Source: Capillimicrobium parvum (GTDB lineage Bacteria > Actinomycetota > Thermoleophilia > Solirubrobacterales > Solirubrobacteraceae). Taken from it: a stretch of DNA of 64,000 bases. The notes under the pieces are model-generated. The model saw nothing but the letters and a program-made list of their open reading frames with translations. It ran no database searches and was not told the DNA's origin. Location of the stretch: contig NZ_CP087164.1 of assembly GCF_021172045.1 (NCBI RefSeq), positions 3,286,001 through 3,350,000 of the forward strand, given 5' to 3'. This document shows positions 24,017-33,625 of this stretch, piece by piece (the first letter of the stretch is position 1; the number at the start of each line of letters is the position of its first letter). Position numbers and translations under genes: made by a program.

Positions 24017-25077
24017 TGGCCGAGGTCTGCCTGGCGCTGGCCATCATCGGCATCACCGCCTATGCGGTGCTGGGGGGCGCCGACCTGGGCGCCGGCTTGT
24101 GGGACCTCACGGCCGGCGGCGATCAGCGCGGCGGCCGGGTGCGGGGGATGATCCAGCGCTCGATGAGCCCCGTGTGGGAGGCCAACCACGTCTGGCTCAT
24201 CTTCGTGCTGGTCATCCTGTGGACGGCGTTCCCGGAGTTCTTCGGGTCCAGCATGTCGACGCTCTACATCCCGCTGTTCATCGCAGCATTCGGGATCATC
24301 CTGCGCGGCGCGGCGTTCGCCGTGCGCGGCCAGGCGGCGACCATGCGGGAGGCCCGCTCCTTCGGCGCCGTGTTCGCGTCGTCGAGCGTGCTCGTCCCGT
24401 TCTGCCTGGGCGCGGCGCTGGGCGGCATCGCGTCGGGCCGGGTGCCCGTCGGCAACGCGGCCGGCGCGCCGATCGACTCGTGGGTCAACCCGACCTCCAT
24501 CCTCATCGGCGTGCTCGCCGTCGTCACGGGCGCGTACATCTCCGCGGTCTACCTGGCCGCCGACGCCGTCCGCGCGGACCTTCCCGACCTCGTCGAGTCG
24601 TTCCGCACGCGGGCGCTCGGCGCAGGTGCCGTCGCGGGGCTGATCGCGATCGGCGGCCTGTTCGTCATCCGCTCCGACGCCCACGGCCTCTTCGACGGCC
24701 TGACCTCCGACGGCGGGCTGGTCCTCGTGCTGCTCTCGGCGGCGTTCGGCGTGCTCACGCTCGCGCTCGTGTGGACGCGCCGGCTGTCGCTCGCGCGGTT
24801 CTCGTCCGCCGCCGCGGTCGGCTGCATCGTCGTCGGTTGGGCCTTCGCCCAGAGCCCGTACCTGCTGCCCGGCGAGCTGACGCTCGACCAGGCCGCGGCG
24901 AACGACGCGACCCTCACCGCCCTGCTGATCAGCGTCGCCGTCGGGCTCTGCCTGCTCGTGCCGTCGCTGGCCTACCTCTACCGGCTCGTCCTGCGCGGCA
25001 CGCTCGACCAGGAGTTCCAGCCGCTCGACCAGCGCTTCCGCCCCCTCACCGCCGACGACCATCCGAAGCAGCCATGA
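24016..25077 (+). CDS. cydB: cytochrome bd oxidase subunit II
   Basis: 353 residues; the ATG overlaps the cydA TGA by one base. Conserved CydB blocks are G-G-A-D-L-G-A-G-L-W-D-L near the N-terminus and SPVWEANHVWLIFVLV near residue 50, with about eight membrane segments. It forms the heterodimer with CydA. Confidence 0.95.
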   Translation: MAEVCLALAIIGITAYAVLGGADLGAGLWDLTAGGDQRGGRVRGMIQRSMSPVWEANHVWLIFVLVILWTAFPEFFGSSMSTLYIPLFIAAFGIILRGAAFAVRGQAATMREARSFGAVFASSSVLVPFCLGAALGGIASGRVPVGNAAGAPIDSWVNPTSILIGVLAVVTGAYISAVYLAADAVRADLPDLVESFRTRALGAGAVAGLIAIGGLFVIRSDAHGLFDGLTSDGGLVLVLLSAAFGVLTLALVWTRRLSLARFSSAAAVGCIVVGWAFAQSPYLLPGELTLDQAAANDATLTALLISVAVGLCLLVPSLAYLYRLVLRGTLDQEFQPLDQRFRPLTADDHPKQP

Positions 25078-25307
25078 GCCTGCGCCACCTCACCCTCATC
25101 CTGTTCGTCCTCACGCTCGCGCTGATGCTGCCGTTCGAGCTCACGATCACCCGCCTGCTCGGCGTGGCGAGCATGGTCGCCTTCGTCGTCGTGGGGCTCT
25201 TCTGGATCGCGACGCCCTCGAACCTCGAGCGCCTCGACGAGGACGCCCCAGCGGGCGATGCGGGCGACGCGGGCGATCAGCCGCCCGCGCCCGGCGTGAC
25301 CCGGTAG
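25074..25307 (+). CDS. small two-segment membrane protein after cydB
   Basis: 77 residues. ATG overlaps the cydB stop (ATGA). Two hydrophobic helices (LTLILFVLTLALMLPF and LLGVASMVAFVVVGLFWI) precede an acidic Asp/Gly/Ala tail. By position it may stabilise the oxidase like CydX, although CydX is shorter with a single helix, so homology is not claimed. Its end overlaps the convergent rel gene by 31 bases. Confidence 0.75.
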   Translation: MSLRHLTLILFVLTLALMLPFELTITRLLGVASMVAFVVVGLFWIATPSNLERLDEDAPAGDAGDAGDQPPAPGVTR

Positions 25308-27745
25308 GCGTCGAACACCGAGTCGATGTTGCGGATGCGGGTGATTGTGCCCTTCAGCGTCTGCGTGTCGGCGACCTCGACGACGAAGCGGTTCTGCACC
25401 ATCGGCGGCGAAACGATGCAGCGCGCCTCGACGATGTTCAGGCCGCCCTCGGCGATGGCTCGCGACAGGTCCTCGAGCAGCCGGTGGCGGTCCCAGCCGT
25501 CGACCTGCAACTCGACCTTGAACGAGCTGTTGTGCTCGCCCTCCCACTCGACCGGGACGAAGCGCTCCGGGTCCTTGCGCAGCGCGACGGCATTCGGGCA
25601 GTCGTCGCGGTGGATCGTGATGCCGCGCCCGAGCGAGACGTAGCCGACGATCGGATCGCCCGGCACCGGCCGGCAGCACTTGGCCAGGCGGATCATGACG
25701 TCCTCGACGCCCTCGACGCGGATCCCGTACGACGTCGCCGAGCCGGTCGGCTGGCGGCGCTGGCGGCGCGCATCGCCGACGAGGGTCTCGGCCGGCGTGT
25801 GCTCCTCCTCGGCCGCCTCGCCCTGCTTGAGGCGCTGCAGGACCTTGTTGACGACGACCTTGGCCGAGATCTTCGCGCCGCCCAGCGCGATGTAGAACTC
25901 CTCGGCCTTGCGGAAGCCCATCTCGCGGATGACGTCGGCGAGCAGCGCGCTGCCGGAGATCTTCTGCGCGGGCAGGCCGGCCTTGCGCAGGTGCTCCTGC
26001 AGCAGCTCGCGGCCCGTGTGCTCGGTGTCCTCGCGCGACTCGGCCTTGAACCAGGCCTTGATCTTGTTGCGGGCACGGGTCGTGCGCACCAGCGCCAGCC
26101 AGTCACGCGACGGCCCGCGCTCGCGCTTGGCGGTGAGGATCTCTACGATGTCGCCCGAGCGCAGCTCGTAGTGCAGCGGCACGATCTTGCCGTTGACGCG
26201 CGCGCCGACGCAACGGTGGCCGATCTCGGTGTGGACCTCGTACGCGAAGTCGAGCGGGGTCGCGCCCGCCGCGAGCGACTTCACCTCGCCCTTCGGCGTG
26301 AACACGAAGACCTCGTCCTCGAACAGGTCGACCTTGAGGTTCTCCATGAACTCCTTGGGATCGGAGAGCTCCTGCTGCCAGTCGAGCATCGACCGCAGCC
26401 ACTTGAGCTTCTCGTCGCCCGAGGCGTTGGCGGGCACGCCCCCCTTGCCCTCCTTGTAGATCCAGTGCGCCGCCACGCCGTACTCGGCCATGTCGTGCAT
26501 CTCGCGCGTGCGGATCTGGATCTCCAGCGGCTGCCCCTCCGGCCCGATGACCGTCGTGTGCAGCGACTGGTACATGTTGAACTTCGGCATCGCGATGAAG
26601 TCCTTGAAGCGGCCCGGCAGCGGCTTCCACAGGCTGTGGATCACGCCGACCGCGCCGTAGCAGTCCTTCACCGAGTCGACGACGACGCGCATGGCCGTCA
26701 GGTCGTAGATCTCGTTGAACTCGCGGCCCTTCTTCGTCATCTTCGAGTAGATCGAGTAGAAGTGCTTGGCGCGCCCCGCGATCTCGGCGTGGATGCCGAG
26801 CGCCTCGAGCTCGCGCGCCAGGTACTCGCCCGCCTCGGTGACGTAGTTCTCGCGCTCCTCACGCTGCTGCGCGACGAGACCCTTGATCTCCTGGTACTTG
26901 CGCGGATGCAGCGCCTGGAAGGCGAGGTCCTCGAGCTCCCACTTGATCGCGTGGATGCCGAGCCGGTGCGCGATCGGCGCGTAGATCTCCAGGGTCTCCT
27001 TGGCCTTGTCGATCTGCTTCTGCTTGGGCATCGCCGAGATCGTGCGCATGTTGTGCATGCGGTCGGCGAGCTTGATGAGGATGACCCGGATGTCCGAGGC
27101 CATCGCGACCATCATCTTGCGGTAGTTCTCGGCCTGCGCTTCGTCGCGCGACTGGAACGTGATCCCGGTGAGCTTCGTGACGCCGTCGACGAGGCTGGCG
27201 ATCTCGTCGCCGAAGCGCTCGCGGACCTCCTGGAGGCTCGCGCTCGTGTCCTCGACGGTGTCGTGCAGCAGCGCCGCGCACAGGGTCTCGGTGTCGAGGC
27301 GCAGGCCGGCGCAGATCTTCGCGACGCCGACGGGATGGACGATGAAGTCCTCTCCCGACTTGCGGCGCTGGTCGGCGTGGTGCTCGCACGCGAAGACGAA
27401 GGCGTCCTCGACACGGGCGCGGTCGATCTTGACGACCGAGTCCGAGGCGTGCTCCTCGACGATGGCGAACAGGTCGCCGAGCAGCTGGCGCTCGGTGTCG
27501 GTGAGATCCGCGCGCTGCGAGGCGCCGTGCGCGTCCGGGTGGGCGACGCGGTCGACCGGCGCGCGCTTGACGGGCGCGTGGCCGCGCCCGGAACGGTCGA
27601 CGGCCTCGCGCGGCCGCGGGCTGCCGTTCGCGCCGTCGCGCCTGGGAGCCCCGGCGCGGTCGGCGGCGTCGCCGCGCGTCCCGGCCTCGTCCAGGATGTC
27701 CGGCGACCCGGCCGGAGGGGCGACGTCCCCGGGCGGGACGGTCAC
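25277..27745 (-). CDS. rel: bifunctional (p)ppGpp synthetase/hydrolase
   Basis: 822 residues from the GTG at 27745, which overlaps the recJ stop as GTGA; a further start at 27787 would add 14 residues. A poorly conserved Pro/Arg-rich leader precedes the HD hydrolase (HPVGVAKICAGL, AALLHDTVEDT), the synthetase (RFKDFIAMPKFNMYQSLHTT, EIQIRT), the TGS domain (VFTPKGEVKSL), a zinc-finger-like CCRPVPGD region and a C-terminal ACT domain. Both active sites look intact, so it can make and degrade the alarmone and govern the stringent response. Confidence 0.95.
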   Translation of the reverse strand: MTVPPGDVAPPAGSPDILDEAGTRGDAADRAGAPRRDGANGSPRPREAVDRSGRGHAPVKRAPVDRVAHPDAHGASQRADLTDTERQLLGDLFAIVEEHASDSVVKIDRARVEDAFVFACEHHADQRRKSGEDFIVHPVGVAKICAGLRLDTETLCAALLHDTVEDTSASLQEVRERFGDEIASLVDGVTKLTGITFQSRDEAQAENYRKMMVAMASDIRVILIKLADRMHNMRTISAMPKQKQIDKAKETLEIYAPIAHRLGIHAIKWELEDLAFQALHPRKYQEIKGLVAQQREERENYVTEAGEYLARELEALGIHAEIAGRAKHFYSIYSKMTKKGREFNEIYDLTAMRVVVDSVKDCYGAVGVIHSLWKPLPGRFKDFIAMPKFNMYQSLHTTVIGPEGQPLEIQIRTREMHDMAEYGVAAHWIYKEGKGGVPANASGDEKLKWLRSMLDWQQELSDPKEFMENLKVDLFEDEVFVFTPKGEVKSLAAGATPLDFAYEVHTEIGHRCVGARVNGKIVPLHYELRSGDIVEILTAKRERGPSRDWLALVRTTRARNKIKAWFKAESREDTEHTGRELLQEHLRKAGLPAQKISGSALLADVIREMGFRKAEEFYIALGGAKISAKVVVNKVLQRLKQGEAAEEEHTPAETLVGDARRQRRQPTGSATSYGIRVEGVEDVMIRLAKCCRPVPGDPIVGYVSLGRGITIHRDDCPNAVALRKDPERFVPVEWEGEHNSSFKVELQVDGWDRHRLLEDLSRAIAEGGLNIVEARCIVSPPMVQNRFVVEVADTQTLKGTITRIRNIDSVFDAYRVTPGAGG

Positions 27746-30144
27746 GCCGCCCGCGCCGCGGCGTCGGCGGTCGGCTCGCTCAGCCATGCGAGGCCCTCCT
27801 CCAGACGGCGCTGGTAGGCGCGGTAGGCCGCCGAGCGCTCGAGCTCGGTCCGCTGCGCCGCGGGGACGCGCACCGCGCCGGCCGACCGGTCGAGCTCGAC
27901 GAGCTCGAGCTCGGTGAGGACGCGCAGGAGCCGTCCGGCCAGCGCCGCGGAGCGTGGACGGCCGGGGCCGCGCAGCAGCTCGGCCAGGCGCTCGCCCTGC
28001 GCACCGCCCGCGTCCCGCAGGGCGCGGTACAGCGCGGCGAGCGAGTCACGGAGTCGGTATTCGCGCTCATGGATCTGCCTGGCGAAGTGTAGCTCCGGCA
28101 CCCCCCACGCCAGCACGGTCGCGTGGGCCGCTCCGCCCCGCCAGTGCGGCGGGTCGATCGCCACGACGTGGGTGTACGGCGCGGCCAGCGCCGGGTCGGC
28201 CTCGACCGCTGGCCAGGACGCGAGCGCGAAGCCGCCCAACCGCTCGCTCAGCGCGGGCAGCCGCGCGGCAGTGTCGGAGCACACGGCGAGGACCGGCTCG
28301 CCGGAGGCGACGAGCGCGGCCAGCGTGCCCGCGACGCCGACGCCCCGCCGATCGACGGCTCCGCGCGTGAGCGGCACGACGACCGGCTCGGGCGGCTCGA
28401 GCGGCCCGTCCACGACGTCGAGCGCGGCGGCGAGGTGGTCCTCGGGCTCGCCGACCACGTCGATGGGGGCGGGCGTACAGCGCTGCGCGTGGCGCAGGAC
28501 GAGGCGCGGCTCGGTGCTGCCGTTGTAGTGGTTGAGCTCGAGCGCGACCGCGACGTCGGCGGGCGTGTCGCACGCGACCGGCAGGCGCCCGTCGCAGCCG
28601 AACGCCACCGCCCGGGCGCGCACGCCCCCCGCGTGGACGCTGAAGCGCACGTGGCTGCCGCCCTCCCCCATCGGCCGCGCGTCGGCGAGCTGGGCGGCGG
28701 GGATCAGCAGCGTGACGGACGGGTTGCCCTGGCCGAACGGCTCCAGCCGGGTCAGCTCCTCCGCCAGGGCGTGCCCGACGTCGCCGCCGGACGCGACGGC
28801 GTCGACGCGCTGCACCGGGACCAGGTCGTCGGCCGTGAGCACCGACTCGGCGTGCGCGCAGAACGCGGCGCGGAACGCGTCGATGGCCGCCGGGTCGATC
28901 TCCATCCCGGCCGCGGCGCGGTGGCCGCCGTGCCGGCGCAGATGCTCCGCACAGGCGTTCAGGCCGCCGAGGAGATCGAACGCCGGGATCGAGCGCGCCG
29001 AGCCGGTCGCCCCGCCCTCCCCGTCCAGGGCGATGACCACGGCGGGCCGGTGATGGCGCTCGGCCAGGCGCGACGCGACGATGCCGGCCACCCCCGGGTG
29101 CCAGCCCTCCGCGGCGACGACGTGGGCGATCGCCCCCGCCTGGTCGCGGACCTGCGCCTCGGCCTCGAAGAGCATGTGCTGCTCGACCTGGCGGCGCTCG
29201 TGGTTGACGCGGTCGAGCTCCTCCGCCACAGCGAGCGCGCGGTCGGGATCGGCCGTCAGCACCAGCTCGAGCCCGGCGTCGGCGCGCTGGAGGCGCCCGG
29301 CGGCGTTGATGCGCGGCGCCAGGCGGAACGCCACCGCGCGCGCGTCGAGGTGCGGCACGTCGCAGCGCGTGACGGCCATGAGCGCCCGCAGGCCCGGCTT
29401 GGAGGTCGTGCGCAGCGCCTGCAGACCCTCACGCACCAGACGCCGGTTCTCGCCGCGCAGCGAGACCACGTCGGCGACGGTGGCGAGCGCGACGAGGTCG
29501 AGGTCCTCCGCGGCCGTCGGGGCGCCGAGCGCCTCGGCCAGCTTGTGCGCGACACCCGCCGCGCACAGGTCGGGGCACGGGTAGCCGCAGAGCGACGGAT
29601 GCACGATCGGCGCGTCGGGCAGCGCGCCGTCCGCCCGCGGCGCGTGGTGGTCGGTGACGAGCACCTCCATGCCGGCGGCGCGGGCGGCGGCCACCTCCTC
29701 GACCGCCGTGATCGCGCAGTCGGCGGTGATCAGGAGCTTGACCCCGCTCGCGGCGAGCCGCGCCACGGTGTGCGCGCGCAGGCCGTAGCCGTCCTCGCTG
29801 CGCGACGGCAGGTACCACGACGGCGCCGCCCCCAGCGATCGCAGCGCCCGAACGAGGATGGCCGTCGAGCAGACGCCGTCGACGTCGTAGTCGCCGTGGA
29901 TCGCGATCGCCGAGCCGGCCTCGACGTGGCGGCGCACGAGCGCCACGGCCTCGTCCATCCCGGCGAACGCCGACGGCGGGTGGCGCTCGTCGGCGGCCAG
30001 CCACGCCCGCGCGGACGCCGGATCGCCGAACCCGCGCCGCACGAGCACCTGGGCCGTCACGTGGCTGAGGCCAAGCTCCTCCTCCAGCTGCCGCACGGCG
30101 GCGCTGGGACAGGGGGTCAGATCGAGACGGCGCTCCGGTGGCAC
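27742..30144 (-). CDS. recJ: single-stranded-DNA exonuclease RecJ
   Basis: 800 residues from the GTG at 30144; an in-frame GTG at 30198 would add 18 low-complexity residues. DHH-family motifs appear in order: HGDYDVDGVCST, TADCAITAVEEV, VTDHHAP, ATVADVVSL and the DHHA1 G-G-H-R-A-A-A-G-M-E-I, then an OB-like RecJ domain. The C-terminal 200 residues (about 600-800) are an actinobacterial-style extension with a Walker-less helicase-like appearance and unknown role. It degrades single-stranded DNA 5' to 3' in recombination and mismatch repair. Confidence 0.93.
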   Translation of the reverse strand: MPPERRLDLTPCPSAAVRQLEEELGLSHVTAQVLVRRGFGDPASARAWLAADERHPPSAFAGMDEAVALVRRHVEAGSAIAIHGDYDVDGVCSTAILVRALRSLGAAPSWYLPSRSEDGYGLRAHTVARLAASGVKLLITADCAITAVEEVAAARAAGMEVLVTDHHAPRADGALPDAPIVHPSLCGYPCPDLCAAGVAHKLAEALGAPTAAEDLDLVALATVADVVSLRGENRRLVREGLQALRTTSKPGLRALMAVTRCDVPHLDARAVAFRLAPRINAAGRLQRADAGLELVLTADPDRALAVAEELDRVNHERRQVEQHMLFEAEAQVRDQAGAIAHVVAAEGWHPGVAGIVASRLAERHHRPAVVIALDGEGGATGSARSIPAFDLLGGLNACAEHLRRHGGHRAAAGMEIDPAAIDAFRAAFCAHAESVLTADDLVPVQRVDAVASGGDVGHALAEELTRLEPFGQGNPSVTLLIPAAQLADARPMGEGGSHVRFSVHAGGVRARAVAFGCDGRLPVACDTPADVAVALELNHYNGSTEPRLVLRHAQRCTPAPIDVVGEPEDHLAAALDVVDGPLEPPEPVVVPLTRGAVDRRGVGVAGTLAALVASGEPVLAVCSDTAARLPALSERLGGFALASWPAVEADPALAAPYTHVVAIDPPHWRGGAAHATVLAWGVPELHFARQIHEREYRLRDSLAALYRALRDAGGAQGERLAELLRGPGRPRSAALAGRLLRVLTELELVELDRSAGAVRVPAAQRTELERSAAYRAYQRRLEEGLAWLSEPTADAAARAA

Positions 30145-30201
30145 CGCCGGAACGCTAGGCGCGCCACCCGACGGAACCGCCCGAGCGCGGCGAACCACCC
30201 A

Positions 30202-30374
30202 CCGCCGCGCCGGCGCGGGCTCCGCGCGCGACCTGCCGCATCAGTGCACGAGCGGCTCGTTGCCGCGCCGCGTGCCGACCAGCTATCACTCGCCCGCCGC
30301 GCCGGCGCGGGCTCCGCGCGCGACCTGCCGCATCAGTGCACGAGCGGCTCGTTGCCGCGCCGCGTGCCGACCAG
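30202..30374. repeat. 81-base direct duplication of the end of the small membrane-protein gene
   Basis: Bases 30202-30282 are repeated exactly at 30294-30374 (period 92). The right-hand copy holds the last codons of the gene at 30333-30605 (encoding VGTRRGNEPLVH) plus the downstream hairpin GCGCGG/CCGCGC. The left-hand copy is a non-coding remnant just upstream of recJ. It looks like a recent tandem duplication of the gene end and its terminator. Confidence 0.9.
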
Positions 30375-30605
30375 GTAGCAGAGCCCGAGGCCGATCAGCG
30401 TGCCCGGGATGGCCTCGATCGCGCTGACGACCGTCGTGTCCGCGCGGCTGGGCACCTGGAACCCGTTGACGATCAGCCCGAAGAGGAACGAGCCGAGGAT
30501 CGCGGCGACGAACGCGCCGACGATGCCGCCCCAGAAGCGGTCGGGCACGAAGATCGTGAAGTGCCAGAGGGCGAGGCCCATCATGACCCAGGCGAGCACG
30601 GCCAT
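30333..30605 (-). CDS. small membrane protein, GlsB/YeaQ-like
   Basis: 90 residues with three hydrophobic segments (VLAWVMMGLALWHFTIF, GGIVGAFVAAILGSFLFGLI, AIEAIPGTLIGLGLCYLVG). Size and Gly-rich helices resemble GlsB/YeaQ/YmgE stress-linked membrane proteins, but the match is approximate. ATG overlaps the secDF stop by one base. Its 3' end is duplicated downstream. Confidence 0.75.
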   Translation of the reverse strand: MAVLAWVMMGLALWHFTIFVPDRFWGGIVGAFVAAILGSFLFGLIVNGFQVPSRADTTVVSAIEAIPGTLIGLGLCYLVGTRRGNEPLVH

Positions 30606-33600
30606 CAGCGCGGCCTCCCGTGACGCTTGTTGCGCGGGCGCCGCTTGCCGGTGCTGCTGGAGCGCGACGGCGGCTTGGGCATCACGACCTCGTCCGGCGT
30701 GAGATCGGCGCCGGAGCTCGGCGCCGGCGGCGTCTCGTCCTCGGCCGGACCCGCGCGGTCGGCCTCGGTCTCGGCCTCGGGCTCGACCGCCGGCTCAGGC
30801 GCCGGCCGCGCGGGCCTCGGCTTCGGCTCCGCCTCCGGCTCGGCGACCGCGGTCCTGCGCGGGCGGGCCTGCGCGCGGTTCTCCTCGACCACTTCGTCCT
30901 GGATATCGCGCACCATCTCGTCGAACTCCTGCCGCGACACCTGCGTCGGGTCGTCTGGCTCGATCAACGCGCCGCGCTTGCGGCCGATGCCGCGCCGCTC
31001 CCGCTGCGGCGGCGCCACATCGATCGGCGAGCCGTCGACGGCGGTCGCGTAGGCCGGGATGTAGCCGAACTGCTGCTTGAGCTTCGCCGCACGGGCGCGC
31101 CAGACCGGATCGCGCTCCTTCCAGTGCGTCAGCACCGGGCCGGCGATGAAGATCGACGAGTACGTGCCGGACGCCGTGCCGATGAGCAGCGCGAACGCGA
31201 AGTCCTTCAGCGTCGCCCCGCCGAACAGCAGCAGCGCGAGCACCGGCAGCAGCGTGCAGAAGCTGGTCGCCAGCGAGCGGATCAGCACCTCGCTCATCGA
31301 GCGGTTGACGATCTGCGAGAAACCGGCGCGCGGCATGCGCGGCACGTTCTCCCGGATGCGGTCGAACACGATGATCGTGTCGTAGAGCGAGAAGCCCAGG
31401 ATGGTCAACAGCGCCGCGACCGTCGACGTCGTCACCTCCCGGCCGACGAGGGCGTACACGCCCGCCGTGATGAGGATGTCGTGCGCGACCGCTATGAGGA
31501 CCGGCACGGCGAACTTCCACTCGAATCTCAGGGTTATGTAGACCGAGATCACCAACAGCGATGCGATGATCGCGATGATCGCGCTGCGGGCCACGGTCTG
31601 GCCAAACGTCGGGCCGACCGACTGGTTCGTGAAGCTCGGCGTGCCGCCGAAGTCCTTCGTCAGCTCGGTCTTGACCCGGGTGACGTCGTTGGGCCCGATG
31701 TCGCCGGTGATCTGGAACCCGTTGTCGCCGAGCTGCTTGTTCGTCACACGCTGGACCTCGACGCCGCCGAAGCCGAGCCGCGAGATCGCGCTGCGGACGC
31801 CGTCCTCGTCGGTCTTCTTCTCGAGCGCGGTGGTGATCCGCGTGCCCGACTCGAAGTCGATGCCGAAGTTCAGCCCCTTGCTGCCCAGGGCGAGTGCGCA
31901 GACGAGCAGGATGATGCCGGACGCCGAGAAGAACCAGCGCGACGCGCCCATGAAGTCGAAGCGGATGCGGTGCTTCTGCTCGGTCGCGCCCAGGGCCGAC
32001 TTGTGCTGCAGCGCCCGGGACTTGCCCATCGTGCCGAGCGCCGCCTGCGTCGCGAGAACGGCCGTGAACAGGGACACGAGCGTGCCGATGCCCAGCGTGA
32101 ACGCGAAGCCCTTGACGCCCGCGGTCGCGAGCATGAAGAGGATGAACGCGACCATGAAGGTCACGACGTTGGCGTCGATGATCGCCGCCAGCCCCTTCTT
32201 GTAGCCCGCCGCGATGCCGGCCGGGATCGACCGGCCGCCGCGTATCTCTTCCTTGACGCGTTCGAATATGACGATGTTCGCGTCGGCCGCGACGCTCAAC
32301 GTCAGGATCAGGCCCGCGATGCCCGGCAGCGTCAGCGTGATCGGGATCAGCTTGATCAGCGCGAAGAAGTAGACGGCGTAGATCGCCAGGGCGCCGACCG
32401 CGATCATGCCGAGCACGCGGTAGAACGTGAGAAGGAACAGAGCGACGATGATGAAGCCGACGATGCCGGCGTGCAGGCCCTGGTCGAGCGCCTGCTGGCC
32501 GAGCGTGGCGGAGACCTGCGACTGCGAGATCAGGTCCAGCTTGATCGGCAGCGCGCCCGTCTTCAGCAGGTTCGCGAGGTTCTGGGCCGACTGGATCGTG
32601 AAGCCGCCCTCGATCTGCGAGCCGTTCGCGGCGTCGATGCCGTCCGGGTTGGCGCGGTAGTCGATGTACGGGACCGAGATGAGCTCGTTGTCGAGGACGA
32701 TCGCGAAGTGCTGCGCGGACGCGAGCGGGTCCTGGCCGGGGATCTGGTTGGCCTGGCCGCGCTGGGCGATCGCGCGGGTCGTCTCGCGCCAGATCTTGCG
32801 GCCCTTGTCGGTGAAGCCGAACGTGACGATCGGCGCGCCGGAGCCGCCCGGGCCGTTGTCGTAGTTCTGCTGCGGATCCTTGATGTCCGTGCCGTTGAGC
32901 GCCGGCGCGTCGTTGAGCACGTACCAGCGGTCCGGCTTGACCTTGGCGTTGTCGGGCGACTCGGCCCGGACGATCACCGTGCCGGGCTTGACCTCGTAGA
33001 CCTGCTCGCCGGGGCGCGGCTGGTTGGTCTCGCGCTCGGCGAACAGCGCGTCGCGGCTCTCCTCCGGCCCGCCCACGACCTTCTTGTTCTTCGAGTCGAG
33101 CAGGTAGAAGAGCGGCGGGTTGGTCGCCTTGTCCGGGTTCGACGCGGGCCGCTTCGAAGCGCGGATGACCGCGTCGTAGAGCGGGATGCCGCACGTCGGA
33201 TTGCCGCCCTGGGGTCCGCACGTCACGGACGGGTCGCCGGGCGCCGGCTTGCCCGCCGGGCCGATGACGTTCGTCTCCCAGTCGTAGAAGTGCATCTGCG
33301 CCGTCGTGCCGACGGCGTTGATGGCGCGCTGCAGGTCGTTGGTGCCCGGCAGCGAGACCTGGATCTGGTCGGAGCCCGTGCGCTGGATCTCCGGCTCGGC
33401 GACGCCGAGCTGGTCGACGCGCTCGCGCATGATGTCGATCGCCCGGTTCAGGGAATCCGGCGTGACCTGCGACTGGCGCGTCGGCTTGCCCTGGTAGATG
33501 AGCTCGACGCCGCCCTTGAGGTCGAGGCCGAGCTTCGTCGGCTTCGTGAGGATGACGGCCAGCGACGCCGCGAAGAGGCCCGCGACGAGCAGCAGGATGA

Positions 33601-33625
33601 AGAGATTGCGCCGACGGTCGGTCAT
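30605..33625 (-). CDS. secDF: SecDF fusion, protein-export subunit
   Basis: 1006 residues. The SecD half has the N-terminal helix, GLDLKGGVELIYQ, a large periplasmic P1 domain (about 30-380) and six membrane segments with LTLSVAADANIVIFERVKEE. The SecF half starts about residue 560 (KGLNFGIDFESGT) with its own six segments (LTILGFSLYDTIIVFDRIREN). A 130-residue charged Pro/Glu/Arg cytoplasmic tail ends the protein. It uses proton motive force to pull exported chains. Fusion is less usual in model actinobacteria, where secD and secF are separate. Confidence 0.95.
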   Translation of the reverse strand: MTDRRRNLFILLLVAGLFAASLAVILTKPTKLGLDLKGGVELIYQGKPTRQSQVTPDSLNRAIDIMRERVDQLGVAEPEIQRTGSDQIQVSLPGTNDLQRAINAVGTTAQMHFYDWETNVIGPAGKPAPGDPSVTCGPQGGNPTCGIPLYDAVIRASKRPASNPDKATNPPLFYLLDSKNKKVVGGPEESRDALFAERETNQPRPGEQVYEVKPGTVIVRAESPDNAKVKPDRWYVLNDAPALNGTDIKDPQQNYDNGPGGSGAPIVTFGFTDKGRKIWRETTRAIAQRGQANQIPGQDPLASAQHFAIVLDNELISVPYIDYRANPDGIDAANGSQIEGGFTIQSAQNLANLLKTGALPIKLDLISQSQVSATLGQQALDQGLHAGIVGFIIVALFLLTFYRVLGMIAVGALAIYAVYFFALIKLIPITLTLPGIAGLILTLSVAADANIVIFERVKEEIRGGRSIPAGIAAGYKKGLAAIIDANVVTFMVAFILFMLATAGVKGFAFTLGIGTLVSLFTAVLATQAALGTMGKSRALQHKSALGATEQKHRIRFDFMGASRWFFSASGIILLVCALALGSKGLNFGIDFESGTRITTALEKKTDEDGVRSAISRLGFGGVEVQRVTNKQLGDNGFQITGDIGPNDVTRVKTELTKDFGGTPSFTNQSVGPTFGQTVARSAIIAIIASLLVISVYITLRFEWKFAVPVLIAVAHDILITAGVYALVGREVTTSTVAALLTILGFSLYDTIIVFDRIRENVPRMPRAGFSQIVNRSMSEVLIRSLATSFCTLLPVLALLLFGGATLKDFAFALLIGTASGTYSSIFIAGPVLTHWKERDPVWRARAAKLKQQFGYIPAYATAVDGSPIDVAPPQRERRGIGRKRGALIEPDDPTQVSRQEFDEMVRDIQDEVVEENRAQARPRRTAVAEPEAEPKPRPARPAPEPAVEPEAETEADRAGPAEDETPPAPSSGADLTPDEVVMPKPPSRSSSTGKRRPRNKRHGRPR

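Noticed and set aside
23125-25077. 650-residue plus-strand frame across cydA and cydB
   Set aside because: Its first part is the wrong frame of cydA; only the part from 24016 is real (cydB).
25484-27817. 777-residue plus-strand frame opposite rel
   Set aside because: Antisense shadow; the rel frame has complete HD, synthetase, TGS and ACT motifs.
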